The notes: generated from the letters alone by a model not told the origin. A DNA stretch of 64,000 bases from Lampris incognitus (GCF_029633865.1 NC_079222.1:33978434-34042433); one strand, 5' to 3'. Positions 25,101-39,700 are shown, counted from the first letter of the stretch. Program-made: numbers and translations.

Positions 25101-28100
25101 CTGTCTCTTGAGACAAATATGAGGTTTTGCTGTATAAGATAACCGTTTCTGGAATACAGTGCACAAGCTAATTAACATCTTCCTTAATATAACAATAAAA
25201 ATAAGGATGAAAAATAAATTTAAAAAAATGAAGACATGTATTATGCAATCAAACATAAACACCATGTGAGTAAACACTGCATTGTCGAAATTTGGGCTAG
25301 CTGATCATAACACACTTAGAGTAAATAATGGCATCATAAAGTACGACCTGCAATTTATGAATTAGACTTTTTATTTTAATTAATGGACATGTGAGTCAAG
25401 ATTAGTGCTTAAGGAAGTTTTCATCTAAAACGAATTAATCAAAATATGTTGGGCACACACATTTTACCTGATGTCTCTGGTAGAAAGACATCAATGTCAT
25501 TCATGTGAGGAGACTGAGATGGAGGGATCGATAACAAAATATGGGCTAGGTCTGACAAGGGCGGATAAAAGATATTAGATAACCAGAACAGTACAAGTAA
25601 AAACAATACAGAAAAAACACTTTCACTTTGAAATGTACATATAATGACAAAGTAAAATTACAAAAATCTCAAACAGAAAAAAAAAATACAAAAAAGTTTC
25701 TGGTCTGGTCAGTACAGGAACTCTTGCCTCAAGAGCAATGTTGAGCGTGTCATGAGTCCATTAGCAGCTGGTAAAACCTCCACACTGTACACAGAGAGAT
25801 TTAACGGGCCATAAGTGGGGACTTAAATTCCATCACAATATCCTAATCAGGGCACTTTACGATGCTCTTTTGACTTTTAAGCTGGGACCTTTGACAGTAA
25901 CAAGACACTATTTGACAACATACGTGCCAGTGGGCTTTATAGCCGGCCCTCTGACCTCAGCTAGGTGCCAATTAACTGTGGATTACACCTAGCTTAGGCA
26001 ATGGGTCACTGCTGATGTCACTCCACTTAAATGCTGGTGTCATGTACATAGAGGCATGAGAATCACACCATCACTATGATACGCTGCATAAACCCTGCCG
26101 TGACACAAAAACAACCAACTGCATGAGTGAGAAAACAAACAAACAAACAAACAAAACAAAAAAAACCTAAACAAACAAAAACATTTTGCTCCGGAAACAC
26201 GAGGTATTAACAATGTTAATGTGAGAGAAGGGGGGCACAGATAAAAACTCAAAATCTGTTGAAGCAACACATGGTTTTTGACTTATGAAGAAAGACATAT
26301 AATACTATCCTCAGCAGAAAAAAGTGCCACATACAATATTAATCTTTAAAACTTAACAATACATTGCATTTATGCATGGAAGCAGCCCAGGTAGAGAGAG
26401 AGAGAGAGAAAGAGAAGTTGACAGAGAGAGCACAATAGCGAGAGATAATGACAACTATACAGACAGATATAAGTCTGCAAAGACACACAAATACAGAGAT
26501 AAAACCAAAAAAGTGTTTCTTTGCTTAACTTGCACCTGGAAAAATTCACCTTCCATGAAACTCATCAGTCAATACTTGATCGACGCTGCTGACAACAAGC
26601 AGGCCAATAACTTTATGTTGTGTTTGTATCTCCTGATGGGCCATTGCTGTGCGAGCTAGGCTAAATGAGTCAAAAGACAAACTGCAAGTTGGGAGAAAAA
26701 ATGGCTGCTACTTTAATTCTCGAAAGTCGAGTATTCAGTTGACTTTAGGGGTCAGCGCCTCCCTCTGGGACTGCTCTACGAGCAAAGACTTCCAACTGAG
26801 TAACTTAGGAAAATAAAAAAAAGGAGGGAAAGGACACAGCACAGCGTATGGAGGGATCTGGGATCATAGGAGAGACCACAGGAGAAACTGACTGGCTCAA
26901 CAGGGAGAATTAGAGAAAACTTGCGTACTTGTAATTGAGTTATGTCTTCCAATCTGGGGTAAGACTAAGAGCCAGAGAGTTTCAAGGAAATACAATACCT
27001 CCAGTTTTTTTTCCTCTCTCTTTGGGGAATCAACATTTAACTGGGGTTTGGTTTAACGCAAAAACAGAATGTACAGTACAGTGAAGACAAAGGTAAAACC
27101 CGAAGGTGTGGAGAAAGAATCAAGACACAAATAGAAGTAAGTGCTCACCCGTTGATGAAGACATAGAGGAAGAGGACCCTGCTAGGGTTGGGCTAAATGG
27201 GTCCAGAGACAGCAGGTCATTATTAGTCAGTCTGCTGGACATACAGACAGAAACAGAAATAAATGGTTGTCATTAGCAGTTCAGTGTGTCCACAGCCTTG
27301 CATTTGTCTTCTGTTAACACGCAGGGAGACTTTCCGTTCTCATACTTACTCATTGTAAGATGTTGGCAATCTGGTCTTTGTCAGTTCATCACCTACGGTG
27401 AAAGGAAAACAAGCATAAAACAAAGCACAACAGACGATGATGGGAAATACAAATATTTCTCAGCAAGTGAGAAAAAGTCACGGGGAGAAAAAGTAACATA
27501 TAAATAGAGTCCAATTTCCTCAGAGCTGACGACAAACCGTGCAAGGTGCTGTGACCAGAAAAAGGCTTTGCACTAGCTAGTGTTGCCAGGACCTTGCCAT
27601 GAGAATATATATATAATTACGTGAATCACTGGATTATTTTGCCCTTTGGGTTGTTGAGCACTTTCCCTACCATTGAAGGTTTCATATCTGTATCATATAT
27701 AATTTCATATCATATACCATACATATATATCATACTATACATATATGTAGTGTTATGTGATCACATCACACTACATTAAAAACAAATAAAATATAAGCTG
27801 AGGGTTTGTTTTTGGGATCAAAATATGAGAAATATGTCCTGAAAAGTAAGAAAATAACATTTGCACTTGCACGTTTTGTCTGTTCTTCAAGTTCAAACCC
27901 TTCGAAATCACTCCTTTAGAGTTTCATTGAAATTGTATTGTCTTTACTTAACCCCAAGAAATTCCTAGATAAGTGGCCATAAGAAATTTTACCATGTACA
28001 TATCATGGTATACCATAGTAGTACTATGGTATACCATGGTATACCATGGTATTATCATGGTGAAACAGCACGGCATGCAGCTTTCTATCAAGTGAATGGG

Positions 28101-31100
28101 GCCACTTTAAACTGTACATCGTTAGATATTGTGTAATCATTGCGGGGCCCTTTCTGAGAAGGGACTGTGTGCAGTTGGTAAAATTGACATGGAAAGATAT
28201 AACCATCATTAAACACACTAGTACAGGTTCAGTATGCTAGTGCTAAGCTAACCACAGCGCTAAGCTAACCACAGGGTGACTCTGGGAGCATGAACCCTGA
28301 GCGTTACGAGTCGTGGGGTCAAGTTTGATTGATGTGAGTACAATACATTCATCTCTTTATGGACTGATGCTGTCTTCGCTGCAGGACCTCAGGGGTGTCT
28401 TTATCAAGCGCCGTGTTTCAGCAGAAAGACAAATCTGACTTTCTTTCCCAAGTTTAAGCTCCATTAAATCATAAGCAGAAACAATCGTTTTTTCAGAAAC
28501 GGTTACGCGGAAAATAGAAGAAAGTGAACTCGAGGTGGAGTGTTGGTTCACGGCTCCTTCTGGACGCTTTTCTAAACCGTGTTAAAGCTGAAGACCTTAC
28601 GGGTCGTGACGGGTTCCTGGCTTTTAAACTCAGCCGAGCAGAAAGCGTTCGTGAAAACACTCGGGCCGAAATCAAACAAAGCAAAACAAACAACGAGGGC
28701 CCTGGGTTTAAAGGAGGCAGATGGGTAATTTCTGACATGCAAAAAAATAAATAGGTGATCAGAAAGTTATTATTTGCAGCTTGGAAGAGGGATAACTCGC
28801 GAAGGCACATTCGCAAGAGAGACGGCCTTGTTTACTTTATCTGGGGAGTCGTTGGTTTTGGCAAGGCTTTCTGGATTTTTTCCTTTTTAAAAACAACCTC
28901 TTCAAAAAACCATCCCGGCCAAGTGAAAGCGTAGATCACGCAGAAGTTGTAGTGGCGAACCCCTTTAAAGTCATCTGGCATCACACACACACACACACAC
29001 GCACACACACACACACAGACACGCACACACAGACGTCAAGACGGTCAAGAGAAAATACTCACTAGACTGGTTCCTCCGCATCTGACCCTGCAAACAAACA
29101 AAAAAATCTGCCATTAATCAATCACAGCAAAGACAAACAAGGCCCACAATAGTTTTCGACGCAAAATACACCGCCCACCCACTTAAACGTCTCCAAAACT
29201 ACTGCCAAATTAAGCAAACAGTAATTTATAATAACACAACCACACACAAAAAAAAAAAGTCAAATGGAGGCATGTTAAAATTGAAGTACACATTTGGCTC
29301 CTTGTGTTAAAGGACACAGACTATGTGCAGTTGTGTTACACTGAGTTCAACAATGTGTTTACTTCTTAAAAAGTTCCACTTGTATGCAACTTTTTCTGCA
29401 AACTTGAAATTTACTATATACATACTTATACGTGAAGACGACAATCCAACGCAAATGAAAGGTGATTAGTACCACCACTAGTGTTTATGTGAACCGTGCA
29501 ACACACTACAAATACACAAATATGTCTTATGATACAATTGACACTCTGAAAAGGGGTGCAAAAATGATATATCAGGATGAATTCCCGGTGGCAGCGGAAA
29601 TTTTCCACTTCGCAGTTAGAGATAGTAAATCACAGGATTTTTCTCTACTCGCACATACCAGATGCTAAACCTAGTGTGAAAAATTCGGCAGCACAAGACC
29701 GTGCATATAACCCCATGCAACGATCAATCAGGGACAATAGAGAGCATGCCCCCCAACACTTCCAGCAACTTCCCATACCGAGTCAGGACGGGGCATAAAT
29801 CTGCCATGTCGTGCTGCAGGAAAATAGATATGCGCTCCTGGGCCACCGACTCGATGGAAACTTACGGCATCGGTTTCAATGAGGAATATATTCGCACACA
29901 GATGGATGGCGGTGCGATGGTGGGGGGCTGAACCAGAATCAAAATGGATTTGAGGAACATAGCTAAAGCGTTAAACCACCAAAGCACTATGAGGCCAGGG
30001 TTTAGTCCCACAGGCGCTAAGCGGCAAATGGGTTCAATTACTGCTCTTGCCGGCCACACACACACACACACACACACGCACGCACACACACGCACGCACA
30101 CACAAACTCTCACTGCTATTTCAATAAAGGAACACCACGAAGGGCAACCAAACAGGAGGAGGACTGCAAAGAAAGAAAAATGAGGGCTGGGGGGGGAGGG
30201 GGGGGGATCTCTCAATAATTTATACCAGATGATGCAATGTTTGTCATCACCTAGACTACATGCTTCAGCCCCGAAACATCCGCCCGTAACGCAACTGTGA
30301 ACGATAGGAATCGATTCGCGTCTTTCGTCGTAAAATGTGAAAGCAGTGCCCAAAAGCAATCTGACGAAACACAGCATATTACTATTTATCATATAGTTTT
30401 CATTTCACGATCGAAATCAAAATAAAAATAAATAAATAAATAAATGTTTTTTTTTAAAACACGCAGACTCATCTCTAAACTTAAGTCCAACTCTTTTTTT
30501 TAAATTAACTACACAATTTTTACTCAAGTGAAAAGAAACCCTGCCTACACACGTTTAGTGTTACATGAAATTAACCTTTTAGGAGTCAAAAATTACAAAT
30601 GGAACCTTAAAACAAGCATGTGATTCACAAGTTGATAAAACAGTCCTAATAAAACACACCAAACTATGAAACAAACAACAAAAAAGAAAATTGAACGAGG
30701 TACATTTTTTAAACAATGAGATGGGAATCACTGGTAAGTAAGAAAGAGGGCAGCACAAGTTAAGGACGAGAAGCTCAAGGAGTCCCGTCCAGCTTTTGAC
30801 TGTGCAGAAGGGGAGTGTGGCAGGCACAACACACGAGACCTCCATCATGAAACCCGGTGTACACTCTCACTCGCTCCAACACAACAACAACAACAACAAC
30901 AACGTGCACATGCAAAAACACATGCACAAGCTGTGTATGTGTGCAAATATGCACAAGCTGTGTATGTGTGCAAACATGCACAATTTGAGTATGTGTACAA
31001 ACATGCACAAGCTGTGTATGTGTACAAACATGCACAAGCTGTGTATGTGTGCAAATACGCACAGCTTGTGCATGTGTGCAAACATGCACAGGTCGTGTAT

Positions 31101-34100
31101 GTGTGCGAACACACACAAGCTGTGCATGTTTGCACACATGCAGTAGTGGTTTTAAATTTTAATGGCAGGAGTTATTTTTATAGTACGGCTGAGAGGGCTT
31201 CACAAACTGAATGATGCTGGGAGACAAGACACTGAATGAGGAGGTCAGCGCTAGTCATGATGTCACTTCTCAGGCCAGGCTACGTTGCCTGCTGACCGTT
31301 TCTTCACGCTACCCCCCCCCCCCCCCCGGGGACATGTCTGGATGGGGAGCTGTGCGTGCACATCTTCCTATTTCAAATCTACACTTAAAGGCTAGTACAT
31401 AAAAAAAAAAACAAGGTATCTTGACTTTTGCATGACCTTTCCCGGAAAGGAAAAACGAGAATCGGTTCTGCAAAACCGAAACGGACATAAAACTAAAACA
31501 TCAGGTTTACAAAAACACACACCTTAATAAAAAAGTTTGGCTTGACAAATGTTACACATGGCACAAAAACTTGTCCAGTGTACATAAAGTAAAGCCTAAA
31601 GTAAGCGTGACTATGTTTTTACAACAGATAGCTCTGCTAAATGGCCTTTCCACAGGCCTGAAGGGTGGTAAGATGTTCTGCTGTTGCCCCCTAGTGTTAC
31701 TAATGAATGGACAAATGCTGGAGTGCTCTCTTTCTTGCAGAACTCAAGACCACCAAGTTTGTATCCAAACTCTGGCCGTCTTTTTGTTAGTTATGAGTGT
31801 GTCGTGTCACCCTACCGAGGTGGAGGGCGACAAGATGATGTTTCCGATAGAGGCCTTGAGCTCATCGATGGTGGCTCGGTTCTGATGCGTGCCGTTGTTG
31901 GGCTGGACCGGTTTGATCTCCACGTGAAACTTCCTGGGCTCGTCTTCATCCTCGGAGTCACTCGACGAATAGAAGGAATTCTCTTTGGCATGTGCACATG
32001 GGAGTTAAAGAAACAGGGGAAAACTCTCGATGATCATCTACAACGTGGTCAGCGTTTCATAACCGCGGGGTATCAAGGGGGCGTGCAAAGGAGCGTTAAC
32101 AGAAACACCACCATCTCTTAAATCTCCGATCTCACAGTTAAAACAGAAGCTGATACACAGCCCTGCTACGGTTTTACAAGCTTCTACAGAGCTGAGTATT
32201 CCACATGAAGAGGATATCGTTTTCGTTGGCCTCCGGTCGAATACAGAATCCCTCTTCATCCACTCGGGGAACGTTCTGGAAAAAAAAAAACAAAACAAAA
32301 AGAAAAACAGAACAGAAACACCTGATTGAGAGAGAAGCCAACGCTACCAAAATATTTATCTACGATGGACATTTTCCCTCTAGAAATTCTGGTTGTGCTA
32401 TATTTATTTATCCGTTTCAAAATTCATCCACGGTAATGCTTTAAGCCCTGTATTTATTTCATATATACACTATTGGATTGCAAAGGAAACTGTACGAATG
32501 TTAAATTATAAAACACAAATAATCCCCCCCCCCCAAAAAAATGTGTAAACATCCTTACGACTGATTATTAAGTAGCTTAAGGAAGAAAAAAAACACTTAT
32601 GATATCTCACTTTACATGTTACTCAGACGTAGTCTTCAGGATTGTTTGGTTGGATTTTTTTTTCATAACAAAAGCACTTAAATAATGCAAAATAATGCAA
32701 AAATGCAAATTCATGATAACTGTATGTGAAAGAAGGTCACTACCATCTCTAGTGTGCATGTGCTCGTGTGTGTGTGTGTGTGTGCAGTGTGGGTTCACTT
32801 ACAGCATTCTGGAAATCTATGGCCCCATAGTATCCAGGGGGAGCACCGTTGGCAGTGTTCTGCAGTCCCCATACCCGGCGCATGAATGGATCAATGAATG
32901 AATGAATTAACAAATCGATTCACAAACAGGAGGAAATATAGAACGATGAACCACTAAGTATTTTCCTGTCACATAATCACGAATCAGTCGAGAGCCATAT
33001 AAATAAGTGAGTGATGAACATTACCATCCCCTGCTGATCACAAACAACAGACGACAAACCTAACATACTTTAAATTGATAGAATATTCACAGCCGGCCCA
33101 AGGCTTTATGGGGCCCTAAGCAGAATTTGATTTGCCCCCCCCCCCTGCTAAACCCACCTCCCACCACTGACAATATTATGTCCATACTTGATCATTACCA
33201 TACCATTGTCGGGAGTTACTACTGTGCTGGAAAGTCTTAAAATAAAGCGGCAGACAATGCATTTACTGAACAAGTTAACTATTTTAATTGCTTCTGAACT
33301 GTGCAAAAGTGCAGAACAGTAACAAAGAAATAAATGATTTTCTTGCATCAAATGCAAATGCAAAAACAGACAGTATTAAATAAATTAAACGGAAACTTAA
33401 ATAATGACATACAACGAACAGAGGAACTTCTAACATCTAACAATATAACAATAATGCACACGAACCTGACCCTAGCTCTGACATAGGCAGCAGAAATGAT
33501 TAAACCAGTAGCATTAATTTGTCAGCCTGTTAACATGATTTCAAAATATTTAGTTTTTGGTGATTACTACTGATATGATATATCACACACACAAAAACAT
33601 ATATATTTATCCACCTGTCGGGTTTGACATTTCAAGCGCTCTGGGGGCCCCCTGCTGGTGCGGGGTCCCTAAGCGACTGCTTTGTTCGCTTATGCCTTGG
33701 GCCGGCTCTGAGAATATTGATTAGCAGTGTCATGATATACCGGTATTGACGGAAACTGTGATCGTTAACAAAATAAATATCAATATCATGTTACTAATAC
33801 ACATGATAATATCGTGAAAATAATCCAGCGCCTCTCAAATCGTTAAATCGTTTCCGTTTCTTCCTGTTCTCGCTGTGCTGCCCCACACCCACACACCTGA
33901 TGTGACGCCATGACGCAGTAACTGGCTAGCTAGCTAGTCACTGGCTAGCTAGCCAGTTACTGTGTGTGGTTACTACTGCCGTGCAAAATGTCATGAAAAA
34001 TGGAAAGAGCAATAAAGTATGTAAGGATGTGGTCAGTGGACATTAAATGACAGTATATCAGAGTGGTTAATTGTCAGCCGGCGGTCTCACACACAAACTC

Positions 34101-36597
34101 TCCATCCTGCTCCCCGACAGTGGTTTAGTTTCAGGTGACATTGTGTCGATGGCAGTTGTTAGGCCTTGTGGTTGTTTTGTTTCTCACTTCATCTGGTTGC
34201 CTTTTCAATATCCTTAAGTGTAATTGTTCTTTTTGTACGCTTTTTGTACAGTTATGGGTACAGACTCTCTCTCCACTTCCCTACACTCGTATTTTGAGTA
34301 TAATTCATTTGTCAAAAAAGAGACAAGACGCACAATAAACAAAGTTAAAGATGAATTTGACAGATAGCATTAATTTTTTTTCTTTCAAATTTTCTATAAA
34401 TATCGCAATAATATTGGTATTGTGAATTATTTTTGGCCGCGATAATCGTGTAGTGAAAATCTGACATCATGACAGCCTTAATTAAAATGATAAGTAAAGA
34501 AAAAATAAATAAATATATACTCACAGCAGCTTCAACTTCAGCTGATTCCCTGGAAAAAGTCAAGAAGGTCACAAAACGATGAAAAATTCCTTAACAAGAA
34601 CGTCTGCGAAAAATACTGAAAGGAGGTTGGTTCAGTGATGTTTCTGATCGTATACATGAATGTCTTCACTTACATTGAGTCAGAGTCTTTGTCTTTCCTG
34701 CGGCCGGGGATAGCAAAGGTTTTCCTCTTCCTGGGTTTGGCACCTTGCAACAAAAATAAAAGTATTTTAACGGTAGGCAGGAAAAAAAGCACGTTAACCA
34801 CGTTTTAATCACAAATAAAAACCCAGCGTCAAAGTAATCAACAACGAAGCGAAACTCAGTACAGTACAAGGATTTTGCGAACAAACTTGCTGTGCACGGT
34901 TTAAACTTTGCTTATTTAAAACGACACATTTTCACGTCCGTTACGCTTTTAAAATTGATTCCGCGATTGTGCGAGTTGAGTTTTTTTTTTTTTCCCCCCC
35001 AGTGGAATTTTCTTACCTTCAGTAGCGATTGCTGCATTGCACTCCTCAAACTCAATTGGTCCTAATGAGACAAAAAAAAAATAGGTTAATTTGACATGGA
35101 AAGGGTCAATGACCTACTGCTGGGAACCCTGTGAAGGCACATCACGCAACGATCACAAACATATACATAAACACGCAAACACAGGCACAGGCACACACGC
35201 AAACACACTTCGGCGAACATGCAGCGTGCAGTCAGGCGTGCTACACGGGCAGCAGCGTATACAAACAGGGCTCTCGGCCGGTCCCACAGGGCAGACGGGG
35301 TCAATAGCGGAGTCAACTGAGTGTCTGGTGGCCATCACCAAGATGAGACTCTCCCTCCTCGGGACATAAAAAAAAATATATACTACAAGACCGTTTTTTT
35401 TCTTCTTTCTTTCTGACACGCATACAGAACCCCGCCTGGGGCACGGGACGAGACAAACTCGACCCGAGAACAATTCAAAATCAAAGCCGTGCAGCCGTGC
35501 TACTCACAACAAGCGTCGGGTCTACGGAGCTGAAACTGGACCCATGACGGACATGCTCAGCCAACATAAACTCTTCACCATAAGTTAAACACGTCCAACA
35601 TTACATTTAGTGGTGGGTTTTAGCTTTCGGGTTTTTAAATTGCTCTCACTCGCAAAAGTCGCACTTCATTTTGAACCCAGAGCAGCCAGAGAGAAACCAA
35701 AGGCAGACACGGACACTCAAACTTGGGACATTTATGACACTCTTCTGCCACGACAGACATCATAACGTTGAACAAGTGCCATGTTAAACCTGCTTGAATC
35801 ATGATGAGAAACCATGATTTCATGAACAGAAACTGAAATCCACACTAACAAATGGTTCCAGTTACTCAGGCCATTGCCGGTGTCGTCATGTGCAACACAC
35901 CGGTTGTTTAGTCTGAACACAAAACGTGGATCTGGGTTGTGCATGATTCATATGAACAAATACTGTTAAATAAGAAGTAACAAAAATAAACAACCCCCCC
36001 CCCAAAGTTCACAGTGTTCATTACTTATACACAGTTGCTCTTATTTCCCTAATTATTGTCCGTTAGAAAGAATCGGTACTGAGCTAAAGGAGGAAAAGAG
36101 AATCATTTCATCTGCATACGGGTTATAGCTGTACATGTGTAAGGGTCTGCAGCGAGTGATGCCAAGCAGAGTCAATACAGCCAACAGCTAAGTTATTTTA
36201 CATGTTATATTACTACTGCAACTTAACTGGGGTAATAGTTCCCATCTTCCTTAAACGAACATGCAAGCTGCCCTTCCTATCAGACCAGTGGTAAAAAAGA
36301 CTGATTATATTCAAATATAAAGTCAGGATATCTATAGGTAGGTAGAGGTGTGTGTGTGTGTGGGGGGGGGGTGAGCAAGAGGGAGAGAGACGGAGGGTGT
36401 AAGAGAGAGGACAGAGAGACACTGTGTGTGTGTGTGGGGGGGGTGGCGACACAGGAAGTGTGTGCATGTGTGTATGAGGGAGAGAGCGAGAGAGACAGTG
36501 TGTGTTTGTGTGAGAGAGAGTGATAGAGTGAGAGTGAGACTGTGTGTGTGTGTGTCTGTGTGTGTGTGTGTGTGCGTGTGCGTGGTGAGAGAGAGAC

Positions 36598-36639
<42 letters not shown>

Positions 36640-36766
36640 TGTGTGTTTGTGTGAGAGAGAGTGATAGCGAGAGAGTGAGAGTGAGACACTGTGTGCGAGA
36701 GAGAGAGAGCGACAGAGTGAGCAAGACCGTGTGTGTGTGTGTGTGTGTGCATGTTGAGAGAGAGAC

Positions 36767-36799
<33 letters not shown>

Positions 36800-39700
36800 A
36801 CAGAGATAAGAGTAATCTATACAGAGGGAATAGGAGCCGCTGGCAGTATTTTAAGGCACTAACGTGCCCTGACCTGAAAAGAAAACAAAGCTAATGATAT
36901 TTACTGGACACGTACACAGGAGCTGCGGCCCGACAGTCTCTCCCCGGAGAGCGCCGGTCGCGAGCAGAACTGATGCATTGTCTGGCGTGTGCAACGCTGG
37001 GTGAAGTGCAGGGAAGCGGCGAGTCACGAGAGGCACGCATCACGCCAAGCGAAGTGGATGAAGTACACCGATGACCAATCTACTCTACTGTGCAATACCA
37101 GGCCTCTTCACTGCCAGCAAACGCACAATGGCATTAACACTGTGCACGTCACATCCCAACCGAACCAACAAAAAAAATGACACGGCCATTCAAGAAGTCT
37201 GTCTCGGGGTGGGGGACAGAAATTCAGGCCGTCCATTTTATTAACCGCAATGACGAGAGAAAAAAAAAGGGAGATTAAATGAATATTTACAATAACGAGG
37301 AAAAACCTCATTATCCTTATTTCATCCCAATTTAGACTTGATCTTTCATTAATTTAATCCGCTGCTATTGCCAAACTAAAGCAATTGGAAAAAAAAAAGG
37401 AAGATCCGGAGAGGAAGCAGCTAGCGTAACGTGTGGTGGTGGTGGGGGGGGGGGGGCAACAGTTACATTCACGGGGCTTTGAGACATCCAACAAAAGCTG
37501 CCGTGGGCCGATTGTGAAGCCCAGACGGAGCAGAAACCCCCCCCGCGACCAACACCCCACTATTATATCTGACAATATTTACCCACACCGACTGCAGAGC
37601 GGCCCCCAGCACCAGACACCCCGTTCTTACCCCAGCCTGGGCGGGGGGGGGGGGATTTAGGAACTGTTTAAACGTCTCGTAAACAGACAATCCGGCTTGT
37701 TTATACGGGCGAAGATGTTTCTCTTCCTCTTCCTCCCTGCTTGGCGAGGAAAAGCATGCAGTCACGCATGAGCGGCGAGTGGTTTTTTTTTTTTTTTAGA
37801 TTGCATATGCTTCACATGGCACCGGGAGTGGGAGAGGGGAGGGGGAGGGGGGGCTTGCGTGTCTGGCCCGCCGCCAGTTGACAGCTCAGCTGGATATCGG
37901 TGAACACTCCGAACCCCCCTGCCTTGCAGCGTGTCACTTCGGGATTGTTTCCGCAATAGAAAGTTTATTCAACCTCTCTCTCTCTAAAGGCACTGGACCG
38001 GCCATCCGTTGCGGCCATTTAATCAGGGGACGGACGGGTTATTTTTCTGACAGGGCCGAGGCTGCTGTGCGATCCCTAATGAACAGCTTGATAGAGGAGG
38101 AATTTCCTAACCGTTTTTTAGCCTCAATTAATTCTGCTGTCCAAACAAATGAGGGCCACCACTCGGCGGACGTAGCGTCTGGACACGGGGGTCAGTCACC
38201 GCCTTGTATTCGCCAAAACACGGCACAGGTGAAGCCTCGCTGTCCATCGCTTGAGGTAATGAGTACAAATACTGGCAATACCGGCATGTGCCGTGACACT
38301 TATGGCGGAGCTTTACCGATTCAAATCTGCAATCGTGTGAAATTCACATTGCTAAGAGGGGGAACTGTAAAAAGTCCTACAGGAGTTACTAATAAAGCTG
38401 AGATTAATCTGTGTGTGTGTGCAATGTGCACGTGTGTGCATGCATGCTTGCATGCGCGTGTGTGTGCATGCAAGCATGTGTGTGTGTGAGTTAAATATGT
38501 GTGTATATGTGTGATATGGGATACTGAAGCAGTCAGAAGTGTTCCCTTGATTACTGTGGCATGGCAAAGTTTACACAAGAGTCATTGTTGAGCCCTGACC
38601 TCCTGAGAAGGGCGGTTCTGCCTGCTTAGTCCACAGGCCAAGCAAAGCCCCCCTGGTGTCACATGCTTACTGGAATGCCAAGCCTGCCTACCTTTACAGC
38701 AGATTACCGTGATTGACTCTGATGGCGCCCTCCCACTTCTAATTACCTGTCTCCATACACCCCCTCCCCACCAGGAAGGAACATGCAGCGGGGCCCTTAC
38801 CACCGACCCACTCGCGTACTTCCAAGGGTTCGGCAGATAACGGACGCAGAGGTGTCTGTGCTGTTATTGTACTCACATATTTATATTGTACGAGTCCGCG
38901 GCGGCTTACCTGGTCTGTCTTTCCCCGTTCCTTTGCTCTCGGCCAGTTTCTGTATCAAGCCCTCCACCGACGTGTTGTCCATATTCCGCACAAACTCACC
39001 GTGGACCTGGAAACACAATTCAAAACAAACGAAGCACATTCAGTTGTCATTTTCATATGCACAAACCCAGGGAGAGAGCGGATTCAGAAGAAGAAGGAGA
39101 AGAGGAAAAAAAAGAGGCTACGCTGAATCCCGACTAGAAATGAAAAGGGCACATCGCTCTAATTCACCTGTCGCCCTTATGTCGCGATAAGCGGCGAGTC
39201 CCGCTCTTCCCGAGCCGTCCCGGTCGCTGCTCCACCCCCTGCCGATCTGGGGAGGGCAGCAAACTACCACGTGCCTCCTCCGATACATGTGGTCGCCAGC
39301 CACTTCTTTTCACCCGACAGTGAGGAGTTTCGCCAGGGGGATGTGGTGCGTGGGAGGATCACGCTATTCCCCCCCAGTTCCCCCCTCGCCCCAGTACAGG
39401 CGCCCCGACCGACCAGGACACGTACCCACAACTGGCTTCCCGTCCGCAGACACGACCGATTTTGTCTGCTCGGACGCCCGACCGAGCCGGAGGTAACACG
39501 GGGGATTCGAACCGGCAACCCCCATGTTGGTAGGCAATGGAATGGATGCCCCTGAAATAAATGTTTCATGGCTCCAAATATGTTATTGCGCACCCCTGTG
39601 GCAGTGTGTTTGAAAAAGAAAACCCTATGAATAGAGAATAGGGGAGGCGGTGTGACAACCCAGACACAGACCAGATACAGGGAGACAGTCTGAGGCGTTA

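Noticed and set aside
31812..31997. Arg/Pro-rich open frame [12 protein letters not shown]... on the minus strand
   Set aside because: Overlaps fcho2 exon 13 in another frame; the correct frame gives the conserved [11 protein letters not shown] segment.
36213..36809. Long Ser-Leu-His-Thr and Cys-Val-Arg open frames on both strands
   Set aside because: Pure translation of TG/GA simple repeats.
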